Below are positions 33,907 to 45,978 of a stretch of 64,000 nt of DNA, one piece after another. The notes below the pieces were generated by a model. That model saw only the letters and a program-made list of their open reading frames with translations, did not search any database and was not told the origin of the DNA. This DNA is from Massospora cicadina (taxonomy: Eukaryota; Entomophthoromycota; Entomophthoromycetes; Entomophthorales; Entomophthoraceae). The translations under genes and the position numbers were made by a program. The stretch covers positions 1-64,000 of the forward strand of contig JAKSZP010009594.1 in the NCBI GenBank assembly GCA_022478985.1, given 5' to 3'. The stretch's first letter is position 1; the number at the start of each line of letters is the position of its first letter.

Positions 33907-34724
33907 TTAGATGACTAATTATACTTTTGGCCTCGTTGGTATTTTGTTTCATATGGGGTTTTCTCTTGGTGGGGATGGGTGCATTAGTTGTGCATTGTGG
34001 TTTCAATGCTTGCAGCCATGATGTTAGCATGCATTTTGGTGATGCACCATCTCGGCGTTTCTCTGTTTACTGCTTATGGTTTAATTTTCACCCTTACAGC
34101 GAGTACGTGGTAGTTTTTGACTATCCAAGGCCCAATTTCTTGGGCTTCCAATTCTTTGATTGCTTAACTTTTATTGTAAAAAAACCAGCGCTAATTTTCC
34201 TCCTACTTGAGATGAGTGGCTTCGTCAGCTTCTACCCTAGTCTCTTTCCTGGTTATTCCACAATTGGGAAATTGCTTCATTGTTGTAGGAGGTGATAGAG
34301 GGTTTGGGCTGGCCCCTGGAAGCGGGGCAATTCAGTTCTACTGCTTCCCAAATTTTCCATTGGTCATATGAACATTGTGGATTTATGCGCCTTGTGTGCC
34401 CCTATTTTTATGATTATACCTGGGTCTTGGGATTACCTGTGTTTGATGTAGTTAGAACGTTGTTTTCTGTGCTTCTTTAGATACTCCCACAAGGAACGCC
34501 CCAGTAAACCAAGCTTCCCTGCCATCTCCATACATCTGATTGCAGCTCTTTAAGGTGATTTCTCCACCCCCACCATAAAGGGGCCAGGTGAATGCCCATC
34601 ATTGTTTCACCCATGGAGGCCCCTATAAATATGGTCCCCAAAACTTGAACGCCTCTGAAATGGAATAAGTTTAACCTTCTATTCCTTCATTTTTAGGGAA
34701 ACTAAAGGCGAGTGGGGGTCTAGA
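33907..34724 (+). other. Leader region of element D, no recognised gene
   Basis: The segment starts with TTAGATGACTAATT at the primer-site position. A 122-codon frame at 33,927-34,295 is rich in Phe, Leu and Cys and has no counterpart in the leader of the inverted element, so I do not call it a gene. A gag is expected here by family, but I cannot see one. Confidence 0.4.
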
Positions 34725-36018
34725 TGTAAGGAGAGTGTCTATAACTCTCTTGTTCCCAGAGTGGAAATGCTTGGTGCACAAGGTCCACGCCAGGTATTTA
34801 GTCATTAATACAAAAGTTACTAGATTCCGGCAGAGGGTACTGAAGCAATAATAACTTACATATAGAAGTGCGATCTCAATAACTAAAACCCAACCAAAAG
34901 TGACTTGGTGTACAGGGTAAGTAGGGATAGGCGTACCAGGTTGGAGGGAACCTGGGTGACCCAATGGTTCACGAGGGGAGAATATAATCATATTTAAAAA
35001 TGGAATGGTTTATGTAGCATGAGACCTCCTCAAAGAGGTCCACGCACAGGATCATTTGAGGTAACAAACAAAAACAGGAAAAATGTGAAAATATTATTGT
35101 AAGAAAGTTGACCAGCAAGGAATGTTGGTCATGGAAAACAGATTTAAACTTCTTTGGGGAAATTTGGGGTTTGCTGAAGTGCGCCGAGCACCAATTCACC
35201 AATAGGCAAGCGTTACCATCCAAATTTGTAGAATACACAGAAACTGACTTCACTTGAGTGATCGATTGAAGTTAGATCCAAACTGAATGCATAGTTTCAT
35301 AAATGGAACAGGTTTTGAACCCTTATTCCTCAATCAACCAAATAGTGCTATCGTTGTTAATTAAATATACCATTCATTTTAACAATGATGGCACTATTCA
35401 GTTGATTATGGAACAAAAGGTTTAAGACCTGTTCCATTTATGAAACTATGCATTTGGGTCAGATCCAACTTCAATCAATTACTTGAGTGAAGTCAGTTTT
35501 GGTGTATTCTACAAATTTGGATGGTAATGTTTGCCAATTGGTGAATTGGTGCTTGGGCCACTTCAGAAAACCCCAAATTTCCCCATTAAAGTTTAAATCT
35601 GTTTTCCATGACCAACATTTCTTGTTGGTTGACCTTCTTACAAAAAAAAATTTCACGTTTTTCCCATTTTTGTTTATGTTACCTTAAAAAATCCTGTGAA
35701 TAGACCTCTTCAAGGATGTCTTGCACTACGTAAACAATTCCATTTTAAATATGATTACATTATCCCCTTGTGCACCGTTGGATCACCCAGGCTCCCTCCA
35801 ACCTGGTACGCCTACCCCTACTTACCCTGTGCACCGAGTTGCTTTTGATTGGGTTTTGGTTATTAGGAACGCACTTCTATATGTAAGTTCTTATTGCTTC
35901 AGTACCTTCTGCTGGGCTCTAGTAAACCTTGTATTAATGGCTAGTTCCCTGGCGTGGACCCTGAGCACTGAGCACTTTTACGCTGACAAACTGGAGAGTT
36001 ATAGACACTATTCTTACA
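34725..36018. repeat. Head-to-head inverted LTR repeat, arms of 636 and 640 bp
   Basis: Left arm 34,725-35,360 and right arm 35,379-36,018 are reverse complements along their whole length, with only an 18-bp spacer between them. Both arms are the last three quarters of the D-family LTR. Mismatches are common (roughly one in ten bases by eye), so the palindrome is old. Such a structure can fold into a long hairpin in single-stranded DNA or RNA. Confidence 0.9.
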
Positions 36019-36815
36019 TTAGTCAACCAACCTTTCAATTTTATGTGCTCAGACTTTTTCTGTGTGGAACTTTTCCAAGGTGTAAATGGTGGGTGTGGCT
36101 GGGCTTTGGCTGTGGTCAGCTGCACTGTTGTTCCCTCTTTTTCCCAAAAGTGGGAGCAACTCGGCGTTATTATGGTTGCCTCCAACTGGAAAGCACCTAC
36201 CCTTTGTGCTTGTACCTGGTTGATATGGACGCTTGGAGGTTCAAAAGTTGTTATTCCCTGACTTCCCACCAAAATTAACAATTTCAATTTAAATAAACGA
36301 GTTTTACTTCAACAGCGCATTCAGATGATGTGTCAGACTTGATGCAGATGGGCTTGGGGTGTTGGCCTTGGATTATGTCGGGCATTTCATTGATGTTAGG
36401 GGAATAGGGTCGTTCATGTCTAAAAACGCGTTTTATGATGAAACTCTTATACAAACCTCTGAGCCGTTTCTTAGCTTTTATGGCCTGGATGAGAACCCTA
36501 TTCCAGTATATCAAATAATCCCTTAGAACCCTCTTTTGACCCCTACCATGATCTGTGGCACTCAGGAAGTGGAGAAAGAACTTCTTTTTAAATATGATAA
36601 AGTATATGCACCTGCAGAAGGCATGGTGGGGTATGTGGCCTCAGTAGTAAGAGTGGCTAACTATCCCTCCCCCTTCTATGATTCCAAAACATACACTACT
36701 GGCGCGCTAGAGCCAGAGAAAGAATTTTCTGGTGAAGTGTTGGCGTTTTCTGCAACAAATAAAGACCATTTGGGGTATTTTCTAATGACTGCTATCCTGT
36801 CCTTCCCTTTAGGAA
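36019..36815 (+). other. Leader of the inverted element with a possible short ORF
   Basis: After the LTR end CTTACA come the bases TTAGTCAACCAACC at the primer-site position. The region has no capsid or zinc-knuckle motif. A 111-codon frame at 36,536-36,871 (starting MTPTMICGTQEVEKELL) leads towards the protease and has weak counterparts in element D near 40,850-40,960, so it may be the tail of a small gag. No function can be assigned. Confidence 0.35.
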
Positions 36816-39800
36816 ATTCAGCACCACTAAACTGGTGGATAATGGCGCCACGAAAAAAAAACTATGGATAAGAGCCTAGCCGACTACCTTGGGCTGAGTT
36901 ACTTTCCTAGTGGTATGGTTAGAGGTGAGGCTTCTCAAGGTATTCCCACACTGAACGTCATGGGGTAGGTTGACTATCAGGTTGGCAAATACCACTTGTT
37001 CAATCACTTCCAAGCTATCAAAAAACTCTTGTACCCTATCATTTTGGGTGTAGAGTAGTGGCGGAAGTTTGCGTTAGAACCAACTTGAAAGAGAATACCT
37101 TATCCCTAACAGTAAATATTGGTTGCACCCTAGTTGTTCCTTTATCGGATGATAATGCCCAGGGCGACTTGCCCCACTGGCCCCACCTTCACACCCTTAG
37201 CCTTGCCTCTATGCTGAAGCCCACTGTAGTGGTTCCCCTACCTTCTTGTTTAGAGGGTTTGGAATCTTCCATTGATGCAGCTTCAGCTGACGCACTACCT
37301 AATCATTTCAAGTAAGACTGTGACTTCAAACTCACTGTGGATCTGGTGCATAGTTCTTCTCATATTTACCCTTTGACCATCAGGGAGGAAGAGTCGTTAG
37401 ATGTGCGGGTGAAGGAGCAGTTAGTCAAAGACGCAATTTTTCAGCGGACCTCCCCTGTTTGCTCACCACTTCCCTTTGTTGAGAAGGCTGATTGTACTCT
37501 ACGCCCATGCGTAGACTATGGTAACCTCAACTACGTTACTGTACCAGATCTCCATCCCATCCCTTTTGGATTCACAGATTGCGCGCTATATGGAGAAGGC
37601 GAAGGTCTTCTCCAAGCTGGATTGCCTTAATGTGTTTGATCAAAATCGGATTAGAAAGTGATAAGAGTGGTTAACGGCATTCTATACCAGAAAAGGGATA
37701 TTCCAGTTTCGGGTCATGCCCTTTGGGCTTGAGTATTTCCCTGCTATCTTTCAATTCCGCATTGATGCAGCGTTAGGGGACTTGTTAGGGATATGTGCGG
37801 TTGCCTACATGGATGACATCCTTGTGTTTTCCCCCAATCTGGCGTCCCATGCAGTACATCTTCAGCAGGTAATGGAGAGGTCAAAGGCAGCCGGCCTTAC
37901 GCTGAAGATTAGCAAGTGTGAATTTTCAAGTCCTAGGTCACTTTTCTGGGCAACGCCGTGTTTGACCAAGAACACATGATAACTCCAGACAAGGAAAAGG
38001 CTATTCATGAGTGGCTATCCCCCACCTTGGTCAAGGAATTGAGGAGCTGTTTGGTTACGTGTAGGTTCTCAAGAAGTTCACACCCAAACTTTCTGAGGTG
38101 GCAGCACCCTTATACAAGGCTAGCGGTGCCAAGGTGCTTCAGTGGTCCCCCTTTCTGGAGAATGCTTTCCAAGCAGTGAAGTGCACCCTGCTGTCCCGTC
38201 TGTTCTTTGCCATGTCAATCCTTCAAAAGAGTCCATTGTGTCTACTGATGCCTCCAACTTCACCATAGCGGCTGCCTTGTTAAGTAGGCGAAGATGGGAT
38301 AGAGCATCTAGTGGGATATTTTTCTAGAAAAATGCCTTTGCCAGAGCTGAATTACGCAGTTTATGACAAGGAGTTACTAGCATTGGTGGAGGCGCTGATT
38401 TATTGGCGTCACCACTTACATGGCTCCTCCCAACCTTTCCAGGTGCATACAGACCACTGTGCCATGCTGTACTACCGAGCTCCTCATGTCCTAACCCCAC
38501 GGCAGATCCGTTGGCATGAGACCCTTGCCCAATTTTAATTCTCTTATGAGTTCACCAAGGGCAAGGATAATGGTTTGGCGGATGCTTTGAGCCGCAACTC
38601 TGCTTTAGCGCCTGATCTGAAGCAGGTGTAAGTTCATAACACACAGTTGATGATTCCGCTAAATAAAATTGTGTCCCAACTTCCCTCTCCCCAGGCCAGA
38701 GGGCCAGCGCTTGCACCTCTGGAAAATGAAGAGGAAATTAGTATGTCCATAAAGGTAGTCCTCTCTCAGCTGCTAGCAACCAAATATACTATGATACTTG
38801 CTAAGAGCGTTTTATATAAAGAAGATCTATCCAGGGGCTATCACGTGAATGATGAGATGGTGTGGTTTCAGGGGAGCCTATGGGTTCCTGCTGGACCACT
38901 GCGCCTGGAAAGCATCCGATACCATCATGACGGAATCACTGTTGGTCATCCTGGGAAAGCAAAGATCTTGGAGTTGATATGATGCACTTACAATTGGAAG
39001 GGCTTGCCCGCTCAGGTGGGGCGGTACTGTAAAGAGTGCCTGATCTGCAATCAAATGAAACCCAATTGGCAACCTTTAGCAGGGTTGTTGGTACCAGTCC
39101 AAAAGGCTGAAGGGCCCTGGACTTCCCTATCAGTGGATTTCATTGTGTATTTTCCCATTTCAGATGGTTATGATGCCATCATGGTGGTTGTGGACCGCTT
39201 TACGAAGTTTTCCACTTTATTCCTTGCAGAATGACCATAACCGCTGCTGAAATGGCCAGGCTCTACTCACCCATGTAACTGCGCTTCATGGGGTTCCTCA
39301 ATAAATCATTAGTGACTGGGGACCCCAGTTCACCTCTGTCATTTGGGAAGAGTTGTGTAGTACTCTTCAGATTCGCCCCTGCCACTCAAATGCATATCAC
39401 CCCCAATCAGATGGGCAAACTGAACGAGTGAACCAGTGCTTAGAACAGTTTCTGCGGTGTTACACCGCCACAGATCATTCAGATTGGGTTTCTCACCTCC
39501 CTATGGCCCAATTTAGTTACAACACTTTGTATTCTTCTATCAGTTGTCCCTTTTTCTGCCAACCATGGCTTTAACCCCGCCTTTAACATGGAGCCCAGCT
39601 GTGGGTCGAAGGTTGAAACGGTGGTGGACTTTGCCAAGACTATCAAGAAGGTCCACCAGGGGGTTTCCACAAGTTTGGAGGTAACAATGCAAGCTTATAA
39701 TTAGAACGCTGATGGTAAGCGCTTAGTGGGTCTAGCGTATAAGGAAGAGAATCTCGTGATGCTTGATGCTCATAACATCCCTATCAAGCAGCCATGCAAG

Positions 39801-40160
39801 AAGCTGGGACTAAAGAGGATTGGCCTTACTGCGTTTTTAGAAAGGTGGGCCATGCCTCATACAAAATAGATCTTCCCTCTTCATTTTGGATCTTCTCTGT
39901 CTTCCATGAGAGCAAATTGATGTTGTTTGAGGGCCCTCCACCAGAGATTCCTGAGGCCTATCTCGTGGATGGGGCACCAGAGTATGAAGTGGAAGAAATA
40001 ATTGCCTCCCGCCATGTTAAAAGAAGACTTGAGTACCTGGTATTTTGGAAGGGTTTTGACGCTGCAGAGAACAGTTAGGTTCCAGCGCGTGACTGTGTGC
40101 ATGCCCAAGATCTGAATGAAGCCTTCCTCAAGCTTTTCCCCCAGGCTGCTGGATCTCAAT
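36816..40160 (+). pseudogene. Pol of the inverted element: protease to chromodomain
   Basis: This is the best-kept chromodomain pol in the window. Protease: VDNGATKK at about 36,830. RT: LRPCVDYGNLNYVTV (about 37,500), then YMDD intact at 37,806-37,817. RNase H: STDASNFTIAAAL (about 38,240) and YDKELLALVEAL. Integrase: CKECLICNQ (about 39,030), SVDFIVYFPISDGYD (about 39,130), ISDWGPQF (about 39,305) and DGQTERVNQ (about 39,410), so all three catalytic acids are present. Chromodomain: EEIIASRHVKRR and YLVFWKGFDAAEN (about 39,990-40,070), one TAG, then CVHAQDLNEAFLKLF. About ten frame changes or stops occur. The end of the gene and the polypurine tract are lost at the inverted junction at about 40,165. 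Confidence 0.88.
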
Positions 40161-40164
40161 CCAA

Positions 40165-40372
40165 ACCGTTCGTTTTAACGCCTGGGCTGACGTAAGGGGC
40201 TGGGCTTTCAGCACTTCATTAATACTAACCTGGGCACATTTAGCTTGTACCCAGCGTTGGTTTAGTGTGTGCCTGAGCTCAGGGAGGGCAAGAAGCTTCA
40301 CCTTCTTGGCCTCCTGTCGCCCATCCTTATCCTTAGGGTTGGTCTCCACTATGATGTCATTTAACCATTATA
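40165..40372 (-). repeat. First 210 bp of a D-family LTR, minus orientation
   Basis: Reverse-complemented, the segment aligns with the first 210 bases of the solo LTR at 47,667 (GACATCATAG..., GGGCGACAGGAGGCC, AACGCTGGGT, GCCCAG). It completes the LTR whose remainder is the left arm 34,725-35,360. It follows the chromodomain text without a polypurine tract. Confidence 0.82.
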
Positions 40373-41084
40373 CTAGCCCCAAGTCTTTATTTGTTCTAGT
40401 TGATTTAGCCATGATGATGTCACCCGCAGCTGCCCATATATGTATGACGCCCAAGACTTTTGATTTTCTTCATATTAAAAAGGTCTTCCCATTAATCCTT
40501 TCTATATTTTTGTTGGAATTCGAGGGTTTGGACGAGTCTAACCCCAAAAGCATAATAAATGATCCATATGATATATAGTTTTCTCTGACGCTCATTCCTG
40601 GGGGAATTATCCAAGCCTTTAACAGGTGGCATCATGGTAATAATGTTGGATAGCGATTATCAGTTGGCTTTTAAGTAGCATGGTGCCGCTGATGCTTAAA
40701 ATGTGATTATTAACAAAATTAAAAAAAGATTCAGTTGGAACCTCTTGTGGGTTCAATATTGCAACAATTTTTGTGTATCAAATCACTCCTAAGAACCCGC
40801 GCATGTGCGCCAAAATGATTAAGAGAACTGAAGATGTTGATCAAGAGTTAATGCTCCAAAAATGTGGTTATATATGCTGCTGAGGGTTCTTGGGGTATTT
40901 ATCTTCAGTAGTAGGGTTGCAAACTACCCTTCACCCTTCTTTGATGGGAGCCCCCATATGGGGGTGTAATTATGTCTACAGAGAAACCCCCTGGTGAACT
41001 TTTGAAATTTATTTACTTTCAATAAAGATTATTTTGTTATTTAATACCTTCTACTACTCTTTCCTCACCCTTTAGAAAAATTCA
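40373..41084 (+). other. Leader of element D, second part
   Basis: This resumes element D after the inverted element. It has weak similarity to 36,300-36,800, for instance GGTTGCAAACTACCCTTCACCC near 40,915 against GTGGCTAACTATCCCTCCCCC near 36,653. No domain can be recognised. Confidence 0.35.
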
Positions 41085-44000
41085 GAGCAGCTATTTTGTG
41101 GATATTGGAGCTTCTGAGAATTTCGCTGACCTGGACCTGAATGACTACTTTAAGTTGCATTACTTGCCTGGGGTATGGTTAGGTCAGATGCATATTATTG
41201 TATTCCCACGCTGAAGGTGCAGGGTTTAGTTGACTTCCAAGTGGGTAACTGCCATTTGGCGGACAGCTTTTTGGCAGTTTAAATTACCCTGTACCCAATT
41301 GTCTGGGCGTGGATTATCTAGAAAGCTTGATATCCAAACCAAACTTAAAAGACAACACCTTAATATTATTTCTTAAGAGTGGACAGGTGTTAGCAATCCC
41401 ATGTCAGAAGAGGACCCTTAAGGCAGCTTTCCCCAATGGCCATTTATACACAAACTTACCCTTGACCCCTGCTGATGACCACTACTGAAGTGCCCTTACC
41501 TTCTTTCTTGTAAAGATTAAAATATTCCTTTGATGTGGCTCCTGCAAATGTTCTGCAGAACATTTTGAGTCTGAACGTGCTTTAAAGCTCACAGTGGACT
41601 TAATGAGTAATTTCTCTCCCATCTACTCTTTTACTTTACAGGAGGAGGCAGCTTTGGATGTGTGGGTCACAAGTAGCTGGTCAAGGGGGCCATATTTCGT
41701 CAAACCTCTCCAATGTGCTCACCAATATATTCGTGAAAAGGTAGATGGGCCTCTACACCCTTACATAGATTTTAGTTACTTGAAAAATATGATTATTTTT
41801 GAGCTTCAACCAATCTCCATAGAGCTCAAATTGCTTGCTATGTGAAGAAGGAAAAGGTCTTCTCTATTTGGTTTGCTTTATGCTTTTAATCGGATTTGCA
41901 TTAAAAAGGCAAGGAGTGGCTCATAGCATCCTGGATTAGTGAGGGGATTTTCCAACTCCAGGTCGTGCCTTTTAAACTCAATAATGCAACTTCGATCTTC
42001 CAACGTTGTATTGATGTGCCCTTGGGGAGTTGTTTAGTGTATGTGCGGTAGCTTAAAAGGATGACATCCTGGTGTTTCCCCTGATCCAGAATCACATGAA
42101 ATCCACCTGCGGCAAGTAGTTGAGCATTAAGGGTGACGAAGCTAAAACTGAAAATGAGCAAGTGTGAGATTTAAAAAGTCTCAGGTCACCTTCCTGAGTA
42201 ACATCATTTTTAGCCAAGTCCACATGATCATTTTGGACAAGGAGAAGGAAATTGTGAGTGACCCTCACTAACCTTAGTTTTGTAGTTGAGGAGCTTTTTT
42301 AAAGTATTGCATCTTCTTTAAAAAGTTTACTTTATGTTTTTCTGGGGTAGCGACGCCTTTATAAGATGCTAGTGATGCCAAAGTTCTTCAGTGTCCACTG
42401 AAATGGAGTATGACTTCCAAGCAGAGAAGTGTACTCTTTTATCCATGTCAGTTCTCAATCATGTGGATTCCTGAGAGGGAGTTCATAGTGGCCATAGATG
42501 ATGCCAACTTTGCCATTGCTGCACTTTACAGGAGGGCGAAGATGGAGTCAAGCATCCCATGGGATAATTTTCTCAAAAATATCCCTTGTTGAGTTAAATT
42601 ATGTGGCTTATGATAAAGAACTCCTGGTGATAGTGGATGCAATCATTTACAATTCATCACTTGATAGTTCTTCACAGTCATTCTGCATCCACACAGATCA
42701 CCGTGCCCTATTGTATTATTGTGCTCCTCATGTCCTGAACCCCTAACAACCCGGTGGCATGATACCCTAGCTCAATTTGTGTTCACCTATGAGTTTAAAA
42801 AGGGCATGGAGAATGGTTTGGCTGACGCTCTAAACTGAAACCCTGCGTTGGCACCTGATTCCAAGGAGATAGATTTGCACATCACCCATTTTTTTGATTA
42901 CTCCATGTAAAATTGCATCTGAGAAACAATCCTCCCCGGCGGGAATGCCGGTTCATGCTGCTCTGGAGAACCTTGAGAAATATTACGTTCAGGAAAGTCA
43001 TTATTTCTCATTCTCTATCATCAAGAATATGCTATGGTTATCGCTAAATGCAAGTTAAATCAGGAGGATATCACCAAGAGGGTATATGTAAAGGAGGACG
43101 CAGTATGGTTTCAGGGGCGTTTATGTGTTCCTGTTGGCCCACTCCATCTTTAAGTAATTATGGAGCGTCACAACGGCATAACTGTAGGACATCCTAAGAA
43201 GTTGAAGACATTGGAACCTATCTGCCATACCTACAACTGGTAGGGGTTGACTGCACATGTTGTCAGGTATTGTGGAATGCTTTGTCTGCAATAGAATGAC
43301 TCCAATTTTCCAGCCTCGTGTGGAATTGTTGGTACCAGTCCAAAAGTTAGATGATCCCTAAACTTCACTATCATCTGATTTTATTGTGGGTTACTTGCAT
43401 CTGAGGGTTATGATGCTATTATGGTAGTGGTGGACTAGTTTCCAAAGTTCGTCAATTTCATTACTGGTAACACCACAATAACAGCGGCAGAGTTGGCTAG
43501 GCTATTTGTTTTGCACGTTTTTTCCCTCCATGGGGTGCCCAGGACACTATTAGTTACCAAGAAACCCCGGTTCATATCTGTGTTTCATTATGAGTTGTGC
43601 AAAACTCTTCAGTTTAATAAATGCCGCATCACTGCCTACCACCCCCAATCAGATAGGCAGATGGAGCGAATAAACCAGTGCCTGGAGCAGTTCTTGTGGT
43701 GTCACACCACAGCTGATCATTATTATTGTGCTTCCCATCTTTCTTTAGCTCAATTCAGTTATAACAACGCCCATCATGATTCCATTGTGTGCTCTCCCTT
43801 CTTTGCAAATTATGCTTTTAACCCTTCGTTTTGTATAGAACCCAGAGGTAGGTCCAAGGTGGAAGCTGTGGTTGACTTTGCCAAGTCCTCAAAGAAAGTA
43901 CACCAAGGGGTTAATACCAACTTGGAGGCCACCATGGAGGTATATAAGAAGAACACAGATGAGAAGAGGTGGGTGTGGTCAGCTTAAAAAGAAGGGATAT

Positions 44001-44400
44001 CCTGATGCTGGAAGCTAAAATGCCTTTATAAAGTAGCCATGCAGAAAACTGGTCCTAAAGAGGATAGTAAATTACCACATTGTCAGAAAGATGAGTCACG
44101 CCTCATACCAGTTGGATCTCCCCTCATCATTTCAGATCTTTGCGGTGTTCCATGAGAGCGTTGTCCTTGTTTTAGGGTTCCCCGCCTGAGACTCCAGAGG
44201 CATAACTTGTGGAAGGGACCTCAGAGTGGCAAGTAGAGGAGGTGGAAGACTTCCATTGCGTGAAAAGGAGAATGGAGTGCCTGATGTCATATAAATGGTT
44301 TGATTCAGTGGAGAACATTTGGGTCCCATCACATGACTTTGTTCATGCCCAGGACCTAATTGATGCGTTCCACTTGCGTTTCCCCAAACATCAAGATCTA
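41085..44400 (+). pseudogene. Pol of element D: protease to chromodomain
   Basis: The protease site reads FVDIGASENFAD near 41,110. RT text begins at about 41,594 (FSPIYSFTLQEEAALDV, YIDFSYL). At about 42,048 the catalytic box is stop-K-D-D-I-L-V-F: Tyr-Met is destroyed and both Asp are kept. RNase H is at about 42,480-42,840 (VAIDDANFAIAAL; YDKELLVIVDAI). In the integrase the second motif is ruined (LLVTKKPRF, about 43,560) while the third is visible (QSDRQMERINQ, about 43,660). The chromodomain at about 44,220-44,395 is readable (VEEVEDFHCVKRRMECL, KWFDSVENIWVP, FVHAQDLIDAFHL). A purine run GAATGGGAGGGTAA precedes the 3' LTR. The gene is dead. Confidence 0.85.
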
Positions 44401-44506
44401 AGGCCAAGCCAACTGTCGCCGCCATGAAGCTGGACTGTTCATAAGAACTTCTCCATGGCTGAAGCACCTGGAGGTGAGATGGAGCCCTAATAGAATGGGA
44501 GGGTAA

Positions 44507-45210
44507 TGTCATGGTTGAATGACATATTGAGGGGCAGATTGTAAGAATAAGGCTGAGCGTGAGGAGGACAAGAAGACAAAGTTGGCAGGCCTGCATGACC
44601 TGAAGCATACCCTGGACCAACGCTGAATAAAGGTAAGATATGTCCAAGTTGATCCTGGTGGTGCGCGTGATGGTTGGATGAGTTCTACATCCATGATGTC
44701 AAAATGCACTAGCTATTTAGAGAATTATGATGATTTGTTATGGTTAGTTGGATATCGGGGTTTTAAGACCTGTTCAATTTATAATTTTGCTAAAATGTGA
44801 ATTAAAATTCAGTCAATCACAAAAGTGAGGGCTTACTTGAATTACAACATTAAGGATGTAAATTTGCGTTTTCTGGTTCAATTGGGCTCAATACCTTTCC
44901 AGATGTATGATTTTACCACCCAATTGTTTATTAATGGTTTTTCACGACCAACCATCTTTGTTGGTCGTCTTGATAAATAAAATACCCCATTCATTTTATT
45001 TAACTATGTGCATTTGTTTTTTACTATTGACTGTCCTCTTAAGGTCACAGATAACAAATCTTGTTCACCTTTGGACCTAAGCCCTTAAGCAATATCCTCC
45101 TTTGCAATGCCCTTTTTCTCTTATTACTAGAAGGTTGTTCCTGGGTTGTTTGGTGGGGTTTTAGCCTCTATACAACCTGGAAAGTGATCATTACAGACAT
45201 ACTCCTGACA
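44507..45210 (+). repeat. 3' LTR of element D
   Basis: It begins TGTCATGGTTGAATG, directly after a polypurine tract, and ends ACTCCTGACA. It pairs with 33,200-33,906. Confidence 0.9.
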
Positions 45211-45978
45211 TCGTTTCAATTTATTTTGGCACCTTTCCGTCATTTAAATGAAACATTCTTCCTGTCAGGTAATGAAAAGCGCAAATAACTGGGAGAGCGC
45301 AGGAAAGTATCTCTTAAGAAAATAATTGTTTTTAGGAAACTACGCAGCTGCTTCTGGGTGATAGGCATGGTCCAAGAAAGAATTGCCTCAGGTTTGCTGG
45401 GAGGGATAGCATGACTGTCCTTGAGGACAAGATGTCTCAAGAAGGTAACCTCATTTTTTAGTTCTTGCACTTTAAAGGCTTTACATAAAGTTCAGCCTTC
45501 TTTAGCGCCACCAGTACCGCCTCCAGGTCTCTTGCATGCTTTTTGGGTGTATGGGAGTGCGCCAAGATAGCACTAATATATGCCACCACGCATGTGAAGC
45601 AAGAATCTCCCAGTACATCATCTCGCTCATGAACTGGAAGGTATTGAGTGCATTCTTGAGGCTGAAGAGCATCATGTATAATTGGAAATTACCTCTCCGG
45701 GTACAAATAATCATCATACACCCTGGCCTCTCACATTCATATTTTTAAAAGGCGTTCACCAGGTTGAGCTTTAAAACCACCCAAGATTGGAAAATCGCCT
45801 GGCTGATGCTTTGATCAAGAGGGAGCGGATAGGGAATGTGCACAGTATATACTCAAATGGCTATAGCCATGCATGGGTGCAACGTAGAATCAGCCTTCTG
45901 AGAAATTATGATGGGAAGCATGAGGGGTGAGGATTGCCAGAAAACTTACTTCTTTTGAAGGGTGTTGTCTAACCGCAC
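45211..45978 (-). pseudogene. RT palm and thumb of element E
   Basis: The thumb is clean at 45,470-45,240 (EVTFLRHLVLKDSHAIPP, TQKQLRSFL), close to element C. The palm frame 45,717-45,502 has RGNFQLYMMLF. The catalytic site at 45,566-45,583 reads AYISAI where the family has AYIDDI, so both Asp are replaced. Element D is inserted on its left and element F on its right, and both junctions fall at matching places in the alignment with element C. Confidence 0.82.

Larger units (their letters stand above)
34725..40372. mobile_element. LTR element with interior inverted relative to its ends
   Basis: The outer ends are those of a minus-strand element: TGTAAGGAGAG at 34,725 is the reverse complement of the LTR end, and the LTR start in reverse complement lies at 40,372. 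CTAGA on the left (34,720-34,724) and CTAGC on the right (40,373-40,377) look like a target duplication with one change. Between them, from 35,379 to about 40,160, LTR sequence and pol run on the plus strand. The length of 5.65 kb is close to one full element. Either the interior flipped after insertion with breaks in both LTRs at about LTR position 210-220, or a plus-strand element entered a minus-strand solo LTR and lost its ends. Confidence 0.7.
33200..45210 (+). mobile_element. Chromodomain Ty3/gypsy element D, containing an inverted relative
   Basis: D is bounded by LTRs of 707 and 704 bp with TGTCATGG starts and CTCCTGACA ends. Its own interior is 33,907-34,724 plus 40,373-44,506; the rest is the inverted element. 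It interrupts element E between RNase H and the RT thumb. The five bases outside the ends (TAACC and TCGTT) do not match, so target duplication is not confirmed. Pol is more decayed than in the inverted element nested in it. Confidence 0.82.

Noticed and set aside
33195..45215. Target duplication for element D
   Set aside because: TAACC and TCGTT outside the LTR ends do not match; the LTR pair and the interruption of E support D without it.
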